NCBI GenBank assembly: GCA_002409595.1
Contig: DHNQ01000009.1
Span: forward strand, 127,350 to 191,349
Direction of reading: 5' to 3'
DNA from: Dysgonomonas sp. UBA5412
GTDB taxonomy: Bacteria > Bacteroidota > Bacteroidia > Bacteroidales > Dysgonomonadaceae
Length of the DNA stretch: 64,000 nucleotides
A program made the position numbers and the translations under genes. The notes below the pieces were generated by a model. It made no database searches. It was not told where the DNA came from and saw only the letters and a program-made list of their open reading frames with translations. Of the stretch, positions 32,971 through 41,384 are shown piece after piece (the stretch's first letter is position 1; the number at the start of each line of letters is the position of its first letter).

Positions 32971-33662
32971 TATTCGTTCCCTTTAAGTATACTACGAAGT
33001 TCTGCTACACCCTCAGAAGCCCCTTTTCTGATGAAGTGAATATTCATCAAGCTGGTTTTTACATCTTTTGGATCTATTAAGTATATCGGAATTCCTTTCT
33101 TTGCGTAATTGAGCAGCCCCGCAGCAGGATACACATTTAACGAAGTTCCTATAACGACAAATACGTCTGCTTGCTGTGTTGTCTCAATAGCCTTTTCTAT
33201 CATCGGCACAGCTTCACCAAACCATACTATGTGAGGACGCAATTGAGAGCCTTTTTCACATTTGTCGCCAATCTGTATTTCCGGATTCTCAGGAGTGAGC
33301 GTGTATATTAACGATGGGTCGCTGGTCGAACGTACCTTGCTTAGTTCTCCGTGTAGGTGCAGTACGTCTGAGCTTCCTGCACGCTCGTGAAGGTCGTCTA
33401 CATTTTGCGTTATTATAGACATCTTATATTCCGACTCCATCTCTGCCAATCCCAGATGCCCCTTATTAGGTTTGGCTTCAAAAGCAGCTTTTCGTCTTGC
33501 ATTGTAAAAGTCGAGAACGAGTTGAGGGTTGCGTCTGAATCCTTCGGGAGTTGCTACATCCTCAACAGAATGTTGCTCCCATAAGCCGTTAGAATCTCTG
33601 AAAGTAGATATTCCGCTTTCAGCACTCATTCCGGCGCCTGTTAGAACTACTATATGTTTCAT
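32970..33662 (-). CDS. cobB: NAD-dependent protein deacylase (sirtuin)
   Basis: A 230-residue class III sirtuin. NAD-binding motifs are GAGMSAESGISTFRDSNGLW (9-28) and TQNVDDLHERAG (85-96); the catalytic His104 lies in HLHGEL. Tyr53 and Arg56 (Y-x-x-R) are the pair that in E. coli CobB and human SIRT5 recognises succinyl or malonyl lysine, so desuccinylase activity is likely. The zinc-ribbon cysteines are absent: the usual first C-x-x-C reads RSTSDP, and only Cys135 remains in the region. Translationally coupled to a secreted CBM9 protein, an unexpected partner. TATATTTG on the minus strand at 33693-33700 is a candidate promoter. Confidence 0.93.
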   Translation of the reverse strand: MKHIVVLTGAGMSAESGISTFRDSNGLWEQHSVEDVATPEGFRRNPQLVLDFYNARRKAAFEAKPNKGHLGLAEMESEYKMSIITQNVDDLHERAGSSDVLHLHGELSKVRSTSDPSLIYTLTPENPEIQIGDKCEKGSQLRPHIVWFGEAVPMIEKAIETTQQADVFVVIGTSLNVYPAAGLLNYAKKGIPIYLIDPKDVKTSLMNIHFIRKGASEGVAELRSILKGNE

Positions 33663-33692
33663 AAAATATTAAAAATCTGTAAGCGTTATATA

Positions 33693-33700
33693 CAAATATA
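33693..33700 (-). promoter_or_regulatory. -7 box of the cobB operon
   Basis: TATATTTG on the minus strand, 31 bases before the cobB ATG; no clear -33 box. Confidence 0.4.
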
Positions 33701-33743
33701 GTTTTTTCGACTCTAAAAACCATTAATATATCACTAAAAGAGT

Positions 33744-33751
33744 TACTTTTG
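33744..33751 (+). promoter_or_regulatory. -7 box upstream of the tandem FKBP genes
   Basis: TACTTTTG, about 88 bases before the first FKBP start. No clear -33 box. Confidence 0.35.
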
Positions 33752-33838
33752 TTGGCAAAATAAAATAAACAGCCATACTCTGTCGTTAGACTTCTATTGT
33801 CTTGATTTACAGAGGAGGCAAAAACAAAAAAAATATAT

Positions 33839-34423
33839 ATGGATAAAATCAGTTATGCCTTAGGGTTGAGTATTGGAAACAATTTTTTGAGTTCAGGAAT
33901 TAAGAAAGTTGATTTTGATTCTTTCCTAAAGGGGATGAAAGATGTGATAAATGAGTCGCAGCTAGATATGACTTATGATGAGGCTAAAGAAGTGATGAAT
34001 GATTTCTTTTCTAAATTGCAAGAAGATAGATTGGAAATAAATCTGAAAGCCGGAAAAGAATTCTTGGCTATTAATGCTAAAAGACCGGGTGTGGTGACTT
34101 TACCTAGCGGACTTCAGTATGAGATATTGAAAGAAGGAAATGGAGCTAAACCAAAAGCTACAGATCAGGTAAAATGTCATTATCACGGAACATTGATTGA
34201 TGGTACAGTTTTTGATAGCTCTGTAGAACGTGGACAGCCTGCTACATTTGGTGTAAATCAGGTTATTCCGGGATGGGTAGAAGCCCTTCAGTTGATGCCT
34301 GTCGGCTCTAAATGGAAACTATTTATTCCATCAGAATTGGCTTATGGACCTGCCGGTGCAGGTCAGACTATTGAGCCTAATTCTACACTAGTTTTCGAAG
34401 TTGAAGTTTTAGATATTGTTTAA
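33839..34423 (+). CDS. FKBP-type peptidyl-prolyl isomerase, cytoplasmic
   Basis: 194 residues, no signal peptide. The N-terminal helical domain (ISYALGLSIGNNFL, FLKGMKDVI) is that of the FkpA/Mip group; the FKBP domain runs from about 85 (LPSGLQYEILKEGNG) through VKCHYHGTLIDGTVFDSS and VIPGWVEALQLMPVGSKWKL to the end. It catalyses proline isomerisation and probably dimerises through the N-domain. The C-terminal half is nearly identical to the lipoprotein paralogue 22 bp downstream, indicating tandem duplication with different locations. Confidence 0.95.
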   Translation: MDKISYALGLSIGNNFLSSGIKKVDFDSFLKGMKDVINESQLDMTYDEAKEVMNDFFSKLQEDRLEINLKAGKEFLAINAKRPGVVTLPSGLQYEILKEGNGAKPKATDQVKCHYHGTLIDGTVFDSSVERGQPATFGVNQVIPGWVEALQLMPVGSKWKLFIPSELAYGPAGAGQTIEPNSTLVFEVEVLDIV

Positions 34424-34445
34424 TAATAAATTACGTAATTAAAGT

Positions 34446-35459
34446 ATGAAAAAAATTCAAGTTGTTGCTCTAGGTGCATTTGTTGCAGTGGGAGCGTTAC
34501 TTACATCTTGTGGAGGAAGTGTTTCTACAGACGCTTCATTGAAAACTGAAAATGATACTATTTCTTACGCTTTTGGTGCAAGCTTATATGATCAAGGGCT
34601 TTCTATGCATTTACAACAATTAGGCGTTATAAGTGATACTACCGGTATCAGACCTTCTTATGCAAGACAAATAGAAGCAGAGGCTGATGCTCAGAAGAAA
34701 TCTGCTTTGGAGAAAGAAATGAAAAGTAAGATCGACTCTACAGTGAAAGCTAATGAGAGAAATACGTCTGAATTTCTTAAAGGGTTGAAAGAAAGCTTGG
34801 ATGCTCCTGAATCAAAATCTGCTTATTATGCAGGTGTTTCAGTAGGCGGGCAGATTGCTAAACAAATGTTTCCTAACTTGATCAGCCAGATGTATGGTCC
34901 TGAATCGAAAGAAAAAATAAATAGTAATGCTTTTATTGCAGCTATGGCAACAGCAATGAAGAATGGTAAGTTTGCTGTAAACGACCCTGCTACATTGTTT
35001 AATGTGAAAATGCAAGAAGTTCAAACCAAGACTCAAGCTAAACAAGAAGAGGAATTGAAAAAACAATATACTCCTCAGATCGAAGCAGGACAAAAGTTTT
35101 TGGATGAAAATAAAGCAAAAGAAGGAGTTGTGACACTTCCTGACGGATTGCAATATAAGATCGTGAAAGAAGGTAATGGTGCAAAACCAACAGCTTCTGA
35201 TGTGGTTAAGGTTCATTATCACGGAACATTGATAGATGGTACAGTGTTTGATAGTTCAGTAGAAAGAAAAGAACCTGCTACATTCAATGTTAGTGCTGTG
35301 ATCAAAGGTTGGACTGAGGTTCTTCAATTGATGCCTGTTGGCTCTAAATGGACAGTGTATGTTCCTTACGATCTAGCATATGGAGCGCAAGACAGAGGTG
35401 CTATTAAGCCATTCTCTACTCTTATATTTGACATCGAATTGTTAGGTATCGAAAAATAA
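34446..35459 (+). CDS. FKBP-type peptidyl-prolyl isomerase lipoprotein
   Basis: 337 residues. Lipoprotein signal with lipobox LLTSC (Cys22). A long, Lys/Glu/Gln-rich helical N-domain (about 30-215) precedes an FKBP domain (about 228-337) with LPDGLQYKIVKEGNG and the same VKVHYHGTLIDGTVFDSSVE core as the upstream cytoplasmic paralogue. Probably an envelope foldase for exported proteins. The N-domain has about 60 residues more than the upstream copy, including a coiled-coil-like segment (QIEAEADAQKKSALEKEMKS). Confidence 0.95.
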   Translation: MKKIQVVALGAFVAVGALLTSCGGSVSTDASLKTENDTISYAFGASLYDQGLSMHLQQLGVISDTTGIRPSYARQIEAEADAQKKSALEKEMKSKIDSTVKANERNTSEFLKGLKESLDAPESKSAYYAGVSVGGQIAKQMFPNLISQMYGPESKEKINSNAFIAAMATAMKNGKFAVNDPATLFNVKMQEVQTKTQAKQEEELKKQYTPQIEAGQKFLDENKAKEGVVTLPDGLQYKIVKEGNGAKPTASDVVKVHYHGTLIDGTVFDSSVERKEPATFNVSAVIKGWTEVLQLMPVGSKWTVYVPYDLAYGAQDRGAIKPFSTLIFDIELLGIEK

Positions 35460-35522
35460 GTGAAAAGATAAGGTTTAGATAATATTTTGGTGCTTCAAAA
35501 GTGAAATTTTAAACAAAAAGTC

Positions 35523-35551
35523 TTGCTTTTGTAAAATATATCTTATATTTG
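35523..35551 (+). promoter_or_regulatory. Promoter of the Lrp/AsnC gene
   Basis: TTG (35523-35525), 18 bp, TATATTTG (35544-35551), 29 bases before the ATG. An inverted repeat ACAAAAAG/CTTTTGT (35514-35532) overlaps the -33 box and may be an operator or a weak terminator of the FKBP unit. Confidence 0.55.
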
Positions 35552-35580
35552 GACTGAAATAATAATAAAAAGCTCATTTT

Positions 35581-36045
35581 ATGCAAAAGATTGATAAACT
35601 TGATAAGAAGATACTGGAGATTATATCTCAGAATGCGAGAATCCCATTCAAAGATGTAGCTCTGGAATGTGGTGTTTCTCGTGCAGCTATTCATCAAAGA
35701 GTACAACGCATGATTGAGATGGATGTTATAGTTGGGTCCGGCTATTTTGTAAATCCTAAAGTATTAGGTTATAATACTTGTACATATATCGGAGTTAAGT
35801 TGGAGCGTGGGTCTATGTATAAGACTGTGATTCCTGAACTTGACAAGATACCCGAAATAGTGGAATCTCATTTTACCACAGGTCCATATACCATTCTTAT
35901 TAAGTTATATGCCCGCGATAATGAGCATTTGATGGATTTGCTTAATAATAAGATACAAGATATACCCGGTGTTGTTGCTACCGAGACAATGATTTCTTTG
36001 AGTCAAGGAGTTAAGCGTCAAATACCGATTTCCAAAATAGAATAA
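35581..36045 (+). CDS. Lrp/AsnC family transcriptional regulator
   Basis: 154 residues. N-terminal HTH (DKLDKKILEIISQNARIPFKDVALECGVSRAAIHQRVQRM, about 4-43), then a RAM ligand-binding and oligomerisation domain (about 68-145) with TTGPYTILIKLYARDNEHL. Usual targets are amino-acid genes; the specific ligand cannot be read. Monocistronic, with its own promoter and terminator; the palindrome at the promoter fits autoregulation. Confidence 0.93.
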   Translation: MQKIDKLDKKILEIISQNARIPFKDVALECGVSRAAIHQRVQRMIEMDVIVGSGYFVNPKVLGYNTCTYIGVKLERGSMYKTVIPELDKIPEIVESHFTTGPYTILIKLYARDNEHLMDLLNNKIQDIPGVVATETMISLSQGVKRQIPISKIE

Positions 36046-36073
36046 TCAGATAACCTTTATTTTTTAGGAATAT

Positions 36074-36113
36074 AAAAAGGATGGTCTTTCAACTGAAGAC
36101 CATCCTTTTTCTT
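36074..36113 (+). terminator. Intrinsic terminator after the Lrp gene
   Basis: Perfect 11-bp core AGGATGGTCTT (36078-36088) / AAGACCATCCT (36096-36106) flanked by A-run and T-run. Confidence 0.92.
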
Positions 36114-36150
36114 TAATCTTTAATAAAGGTAAATATGTAGAACAAAAGGG

Positions 36151-36179
36151 TTGAAACCCATAAATTTTTAATATTTTTG
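36151..36179 (+). promoter_or_regulatory. Promoter of the PASTA-rluD-ddl-acyltransferase operon
   Basis: TTG (36151-36153), 18 bp, TATTTTTG (36172-36179), 27 bases before the ATG at 36207. Its position rules out the TTG at 36177 as start of the PASTA gene, since that codon lies inside the -7 box. Confidence 0.6.
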
Positions 36180-36206
36180 CACCTACATTCGTTTAGAATA
36201 TTATAT

Positions 36207-36821
36207 ATGGATAAAAAAAATGTAGTATCGAGATTTATATCAAATATATATGTTAAAAATATATTATTGATGATTATTGTATCCTGTGTTTTGGTTGCAA
36301 TAGTTCTCTTTATATTAAATGTTTATACAAGACATAATGAATCTGTGGATGTCCCTGCTGTAAAAGGTTTGCAGATAGAAGAGGCTCGCGGTATATTAAA
36401 TTCAGCATCATTGGAATGTGAAGTGGTAGATTCTATTTTCGTCACTGGTGGAATACCCGGTGCTGTAATAGAACAAACACCGAAAGAGGCGTCGAAGGTA
36501 AAAGAAGGCCGTACCGTATTTCTTACTATTCAGGCCAAAGGAGTTCAGATGGTTGCCATACCGGAATTGAAAGACTATTCTCGTCGGCAGGCTGAAGCTC
36601 AACTTAATTCTTTAGGATTTAATAAAATAGTCATAGATGAAGTGCCCTCCGCCTATGCCGGTATCGTTATTTCTATTTCCTATAAGGGAAAAGAATTATC
36701 TCCTAATCAGAAAGTGCCTAAGGGTGCAACTTTACGTATGACGGTCGGAGCCGGTGGAGAATCCGGGCTTGATAGTATACCGGAACAAGAGACTAATATT
36801 GATGAATCTTTCTTTAACTAA
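36207..36821 (+). CDS. PASTA domain membrane protein
   Basis: 204 residues from the ATG at 36207. A single N-terminal membrane helix (about 18-39) and an extracytoplasmic part with two PASTA domains (about 46-113, VDVPAVKGLQIEEARGIL; about 114-185, VAIPELKDYSRRQAEAQLNSLG), then an acidic tail. PASTA domains bind peptidoglycan fragments or Pbp partners; there is no kinase or transpeptidase domain here. Overlaps rluD by one base (TAATG) and lies in an operon with ddl, consistent with a cell-wall role. Confidence 0.88.
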   Translation: MDKKNVVSRFISNIYVKNILLMIIVSCVLVAIVLFILNVYTRHNESVDVPAVKGLQIEEARGILNSASLECEVVDSIFVTGGIPGAVIEQTPKEASKVKEGRTVFLTIQAKGVQMVAIPELKDYSRRQAEAQLNSLGFNKIVIDEVPSAYAGIVISISYKGKELSPNQKVPKGATLRMTVGAGGESGLDSIPEQETNIDESFFN

Positions 36822-37891
36822 TGATAGATAATACATTAGACGATATAGTAGATGGTCTTCCTGAAGATGAATTGGAGGGAGATCCTAATTCGCAACTTTA
36901 TGAGCATTATAGATTTGTAGCTGACAAGGGGCAAGGATTAATCCGTATAGATAAATACCTGTCGATGCACATAGTAGGCGTTTCGCGTAATCGGATACAG
37001 CAAGCTGCAGAAGCCGGTTGTATCTTGGTAAATGAAGTGCCTGTCAAATCGAATTATAAGATAAAACCATTGGATATCGTATCCGTGGTTATGAATCGTC
37101 CACCACGAGAACTGGAAATCATTCCCGAGAATATACCTTTAGATGTAGTATATGAAGACGATGATCTGATGGTGATAAATAAGCCGCCGGGATTGGTCGT
37201 GCATCCGGGCTTTGGCAATTATCAGGGTACTATGGTAAATGCGGTAGCTTATCTGCTGAAAGATACGCCCGAATATGATGCCAAAGACCCTCGCCTAGGA
37301 ATTGTACATCGGATTGATAAAGATACATCAGGATTGATAGTCGTTGCCAAGAATGCCTATGCAAAGGCTCATCTTTCTGCCCAATTCTTTAATAAGACAA
37401 CGAAAAGACAATATGTAGCCCTTGTGTGGGGTTCTATTGCCGAAGATGAAGGGCGGATAGAGGGTAATATCGGTAGAGATCCTAAAGACCGAATGCTGAT
37501 GACTGTTTTCAAAGATGGAGAACATGGTAAAACCGCAGTAACGCATTATAAAGTATTGGAGCGTTTAGGATATGTTTCATTAGTACAGTGTCGGCTCGAA
37601 ACCGGACGTACTCATCAGATCCGTGTTCACATGAAACATATCGGACATACCTTGTTTAATGACTCACGTTATGGAGGTGATGAGGTACTTAAAGGTACTC
37701 ATTTTGTAAAATATAAGCAGTTTGTTCAAAATTGTTTCAACATATGTCCCCGTCAGGCATTGCATGCGCAAACATTGGGATTCATACAACCTCGAACCGG
37801 TGAAGAGTTGATGTTCGAGGCTCCGATTCCCGATGATATGAGCCAATTATTGGACAAGTGGCGAGGTTATATTTCTAATAGAGAAATTTAA
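36821..37891 (+). CDS. RluA/RluD-family pseudouridine synthase
   Basis: A 356-residue rRNA-modifying enzyme. S4 RNA-binding domain about 41-95 (IRIDKYLSMHIVGVSRNRIQQAAEAG), catalytic domain from about 108 with NKPPGLVVHPG and HRIDKDTSGL, whose Asp166 is the catalytic residue. The N-terminal DDIVDGLPEDELEGD is an acidic extension. Probably RluD, modifying 23S rRNA helix 69, but RluC is not excluded by motifs. Coupled to the PASTA gene upstream; ddl starts 19 bp downstream. Confidence 0.92.
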   Translation: MIDNTLDDIVDGLPEDELEGDPNSQLYEHYRFVADKGQGLIRIDKYLSMHIVGVSRNRIQQAAEAGCILVNEVPVKSNYKIKPLDIVSVVMNRPPRELEIIPENIPLDVVYEDDDLMVINKPPGLVVHPGFGNYQGTMVNAVAYLLKDTPEYDAKDPRLGIVHRIDKDTSGLIVVAKNAYAKAHLSAQFFNKTTKRQYVALVWGSIAEDEGRIEGNIGRDPKDRMLMTVFKDGEHGKTAVTHYKVLERLGYVSLVQCRLETGRTHQIRVHMKHIGHTLFNDSRYGGDEVLKGTHFVKYKQFVQNCFNICPRQALHAQTLGFIQPRTGEELMFEAPIPDDMSQLLDKWRGYISNREI

Positions 37892-37910
37892 TAATATACA
37901 GGTTGTAAAG

Positions 37911-38894
37911 ATGAAACGAAACATTGCTGTTGTATGGGGTGGCTACTCATCCGAGATAGTTGTATCCGCTAAAAGTATGGCTAGTATTTGCTCTTTTCTC
38001 GACAAGGAGAAGTATAATACTTATAAAGTACGTCTGACTAAAGAAGATTGGAGCGTCGAAATAGATGGCTGTGCATGCAATGTAGACAAGAACGACTTTA
38101 GTTGTATCGGTCCACAGTCTAACGAGAAAATAAAGTTTGATTTTGCTTACATCATTATTCATGGAACACCCGGCGAAGATGGGCGGTTGCAAGGATATTT
38201 TGATATGCTCGGCATACCTTACTCAACTTGTGGGATGATGGCTTCAGCTTTGACGATGAATAAATTTGTTTGCAATAATTTTCTTCGTAATTTTGAAATA
38301 AAAGTCGCAGAATCATTATATTTGAATAAAGATAGTCAGTATGATATAAATGATATTGGCGACAGGCTTAAATTCCCTCTGTTTGTAAAACCGAATACAG
38401 GAGGTTCAAGCTTTGCTACAACGAAAGTAAAGGCAATAGATCAATTACAACAAGCTATTGATGTTGCATTTGGAGAAACTCCGGATGTGATTATCGAAAG
38501 TTTTATTAGTGGATGCGAAGTAACATGCGGTTGCTATAAGGTGAAAAATAAAGAGGTTGTCTTTCCTATAACAGAGGTTGTGACACCTAATGAGTTCTTT
38601 AATTATGAGGCCAAGTATGAAGGGCAGGTTGAAGAAATTACACCGGCTCGTATCTCAGATGAAATGACAAACGAAATACAGCGATTAACTCGTCGAATAT
38701 ATGATTTGGTAGGAGCAAAAGGTATAATCAGAGTTGATTTTATTATCTCTGATAATGTACCTTACTTGTTAGAAGTCAATACAGTCCCCGGAATGACGCA
38801 TACCAGTTTCATTCCTCAACAGGTAGCTGCAGCAAATATGGATATAACAGATATATTGACTGAAATTATAGAAAACGAATTTAACGCCATTTGA
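37911..38894 (+). CDS. ddl: D-alanine--D-alanine ligase
   Basis: A 327-residue ATP-grasp enzyme making D-Ala-D-Ala for peptidoglycan. Seen: VWGGYSSEIVVSAKS at the N-terminus, IIHGTPGEDGRLQGYFDMLGIPYSTCG, the ATP-binding FPLFVKPNTGGSSFATTKV, IESFISGCEVTCGCY, and the metal and substrate end EVNTVPGMTHTSFIPQQ. The final-loop sequence EVNTVPGMT is standard for Ddl. Third gene of the operon, 10 bp ahead of the acyltransferase. Confidence 0.96.
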   Translation: MKRNIAVVWGGYSSEIVVSAKSMASICSFLDKEKYNTYKVRLTKEDWSVEIDGCACNVDKNDFSCIGPQSNEKIKFDFAYIIIHGTPGEDGRLQGYFDMLGIPYSTCGMMASALTMNKFVCNNFLRNFEIKVAESLYLNKDSQYDINDIGDRLKFPLFVKPNTGGSSFATTKVKAIDQLQQAIDVAFGETPDVIIESFISGCEVTCGCYKVKNKEVVFPITEVVTPNEFFNYEAKYEGQVEEITPARISDEMTNEIQRLTRRIYDLVGAKGIIRVDFIISDNVPYLLEVNTVPGMTHTSFIPQQVAAANMDITDILTEIIENEFNAI

Positions 38895-38904
38895 ATTTAA
38901 AACC

Positions 38905-40056
38905 ATGAGTAATAAATTTGATGACATAGCCCCTCTGTATGATCATGAGGTAGAGCAAGCAATACGAGAAATATTAGTAGATCCCGGATTTCAGCATGCC
39001 GTAAAATATATAATACCTAATATTGACTGGGAGGAATTTTCTGCCGAAATGAGCCGATATAAAACTAAAGGGCAATTTCAAGCTGAGATGATATATCCCG
39101 TAGTCACTATGTTGGGGATGAAAGTGTCTACCAGTATAAAGGGTGATAAATGGGAAAATATAGATCAGTCGGTTCAGCATCTTTTCCTATCTAATCATCG
39201 AGACATTGTTCTTGATGCAGGGCTCTTGAATATATTAAGACACAAAGAAGGGCTGAATACTACTGAAATAGCTATCGGTGATAATCTTCTTATTCATCCT
39301 TGGATAGATAAGTTGGTAAGACTCAACAAGAGCTTTATTGTTCGTCGTGGTCTGTCGATCAAAGAACGGTTGGTTGCCTCTAAACATCTTTCAGAATATA
39401 TCCATTATACAATAAGCGAAAAAGGAGAATCTGTGTGGATTGCTCAACGTGAGGGTAGGGCAAAGAATTCTGATGACAGAACTCAGGATAGCCTTTTGAA
39501 AATGTTGGCGTTATATCCTGAAGATAAACCATTCTTGGAAAGCCTTCGGGAGTTGAATCTTATACCACTATCCATATCATATGAATACGACCCGTGTGAT
39601 TATCTTAAAGCAAAAGAATTTCAGCAAAAGCGTGATGATCCTGACTTTAAGAAAAGTCAACGTGACGATCTTTTGAATATGGAAATAGGTATTCTCGGAC
39701 AAAAGGGGAATGTCGTATTCCGCTTTGGAAAATGTATAAATCCTGAGCTTGATAAAATAACTGAACCGGATAAACGTTTGCAACCGGAATTGGCAGCGAA
39801 GATCATAGACAAAGAAATTCATGCCAATTACGAGATTTTTCCATGTAACTATATAGCACACGACCTTTTTAACAAAGAAACTCGTTTCGGAGATAAATAT
39901 ACTGAGCAGCAATCGGATGAATTTAAAGCATATCTAGAGAAACAGATTGCAAAGATTGATCTCGACTATATCGACCATGACTTTGTATGGGATAAGATGC
40001 TTGAAATGTATTCTAATACATTAAAAAACTATTTAGAAGCCATAGCCTCTAAATAA
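38905..40056 (+). CDS. PlsC-like glycerolipid acyltransferase
   Basis: 383 residues, no clear membrane segment. The acyltransferase catalytic box is SNHRDIVLD (96-104): His98 and Asp104 are five residues apart, where the textbook box is H-x4-D; Asp100 is an alternative. The second box is QREGRAKNSDDRTQ (181-194), comparable to EGTRS/EGxR. I believe this SNHRD form is regular among Bacteroidetes homologues. Likely acylates lysophosphatidate or a related lipid. Last gene of the envelope operon. Confidence 0.85.
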   Translation: MSNKFDDIAPLYDHEVEQAIREILVDPGFQHAVKYIIPNIDWEEFSAEMSRYKTKGQFQAEMIYPVVTMLGMKVSTSIKGDKWENIDQSVQHLFLSNHRDIVLDAGLLNILRHKEGLNTTEIAIGDNLLIHPWIDKLVRLNKSFIVRRGLSIKERLVASKHLSEYIHYTISEKGESVWIAQREGRAKNSDDRTQDSLLKMLALYPEDKPFLESLRELNLIPLSISYEYDPCDYLKAKEFQQKRDDPDFKKSQRDDLLNMEIGILGQKGNVVFRFGKCINPELDKITEPDKRLQPELAAKIIDKEIHANYEIFPCNYIAHDLFNKETRFGDKYTEQQSDEFKAYLEKQIAKIDLDYIDHDFVWDKMLEMYSNTLKNYLEAIASK

Positions 40057-40080
40057 TATCTGAGCCACTAAAATATAATG

Positions 40081-40118
40081 GATTCCTTTTGGCTGTCACA
40101 GCCGAAAGGAATTTTTAT
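40081..40118 (+). terminator. Intrinsic terminator of the envelope operon
   Basis: Stem ATTCCTTTTGGCTG (40082-40095) / CAGCCGAAAGGAAT (40099-40112), 14 bp with one G-T pair and a 3-base loop, followed by TTTTATTT. Confidence 0.9.
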
Positions 40119-40187
40119 TTATCCTTTTTCATGCTGCCTCTGTCGCCAAATAATGAGAATGGAATGGGCTATTCTTCGATATATTTA

Positions 40188-40195
40188 TATATTTG
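40188..40195 (+). promoter_or_regulatory. -7 box upstream of the DUF4468 gene
   Basis: TATATTTG, 23 bases before the ATG. No clear -33 box. Confidence 0.45.
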
Positions 40196-40218
40196 CATAA
40201 CACAAATACATCATAACT

Positions 40219-40788
40219 ATGAAAAAATCGGTTTTATATATATTTTTCAGCCTTTACTCAGTTCTGGCTTTTAGCCAAAGTGTGAAGCATAAAGAACGCT
40301 TTACCAGAGTGTCGGAAGTACAAGGCAAAGTGACTTTCATAAAAGAATTGTCGATAAGCAACAACTCAGCTCTTTCTAATTATAATAAATTAAAAGACTG
40401 GGCTATTATAAATTATGGCAAAGACCCTTTCATTTCCAGCGTGCGCCATGATAAAGACAATAAAGAATTTATAGCAAAATCCAGAATCGAATTACTTTTG
40501 CCCGAAAACTCGAAAGGTGTGCGTGAGAAAATGATAATGAGATATCGTATCAATGGCTTTGCATATCGGGATAGATGTGTTTTCGAAATTACAGATATAT
40601 CCTATATGTACGGCAATGCACGTGATGATAAACGCTTGTCGCATGTTCTACGAGCCGAAGACTTTATTACGGACAATGCTGTGGCAATAGCAGACGATTT
40701 GCAAGAATTACGTATCAATACACGCAAGAGCACACTCTATTTTCTCAATCAGGTAGGCGAAGACTTCGAAGCCTATTTCGCACGTTAA
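40219..40788 (+). CDS. DUF4468 domain protein, exported
   Basis: 189 residues: signal peptide ending AFSQ, then a domain I recognise as DUF4468 (TBP-like fold), common in Bacteroidales: LSNYNKLKDWAIINYGKDPFISSVRHDKDNKEFIAKSRIELLL. The role is unknown. Its stop overlaps the end of convergent rnhB by 4 bp, leaving no room for a terminator between them. Confidence 0.78.
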   Translation: MKKSVLYIFFSLYSVLAFSQSVKHKERFTRVSEVQGKVTFIKELSISNNSALSNYNKLKDWAIINYGKDPFISSVRHDKDNKEFIAKSRIELLLPENSKGVREKMIMRYRINGFAYRDRCVFEITDISYMYGNARDDKRLSHVLRAEDFITDNAVAIADDLQELRINTRKSTLYFLNQVGEDFEAYFAR

Positions 40789-41384
40789 AAGTTTAGCTTT
40801 AGTTGTCTTTCGGTCAGATTGAAGCTCAGTCTGTGATATGGTGTTACGCCATGTTCCTTTATAGCTGCCCGATGCTTCTTTGTCGGATACCCTTTGTTGT
40901 GATCCCAATCATATAAAGGATACTCTTGGTGAAGGCTGATCATATAATCATCTCTGTATGTTTTCGCCAAAACGGAAGCAGCAGCTATGGGCAGGAGTTT
41001 AGAGTCTCCCTTTACCACACATGTATGAGGTATATCCTCAAAAGGTTTGAATCGGTTGCCATCTATCAATAGGTGTTGCGGACGTGTTTTCAGGCAGGCA
41101 ACGGCTCTTTGCATAGCCAGAAACGAAGCATTGAGTATATTTATTTTATCTATTTCTTCATGGTCTACTATACCCACAGCCCATGTGACAGCTTCCTTTT
41201 CAATCAGAGGACGTAAAGTATATCTTTCTTTTTCGCTTAGCTGTTTCGAGTCGTTTAAAGCCTCACATTCAAATCCTTTTGGAAGAATAACTGCTGCTGC
41301 AAAAACGGGTCCGGCAAGGCATCCGCGACCAGCTTCGTCGCATCCGGCTTCAATAAGGTCAGGGTATAAACTTAATTCTAACAT
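40785..41384 (-). CDS. rnhB: Ribonuclease HII
   Basis: A 199-residue nuclease removing RNA from RNA-DNA hybrids and misincorporated ribonucleotides. AGCDEAGRGCLAGPVFAAAV (13-32) holds the catalytic Asp16-Glu17 pair; LLIDGNRF carries the next Asp, and the DDYMISLHQEYPLYDWDHNKGYPTKKH region is the RNase HII C-terminal signature. Directly follows the metallophosphoesterase gene (TAAATG junction), so the two are co-transcribed. Confidence 0.96.
   Translation of the reverse strand: MLELSLYPDLIEAGCDEAGRGCLAGPVFAAAVILPKGFECEALNDSKQLSEKERYTLRPLIEKEAVTWAVGIVDHEEIDKINILNASFLAMQRAVACLKTRPQHLLIDGNRFKPFEDIPHTCVVKGDSKLLPIAAASVLAKTYRDDYMISLHQEYPLYDWDHNKGYPTKKHRAAIKEHGVTPYHRLSFNLTERQLKLNF

Noticed and set aside
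40089..40274. 61-codon rightward frame overlapping the terminator and DUF4468 start
   Set aside because: It begins within the terminator of the envelope operon and runs out of frame into the DUF4468 gene.
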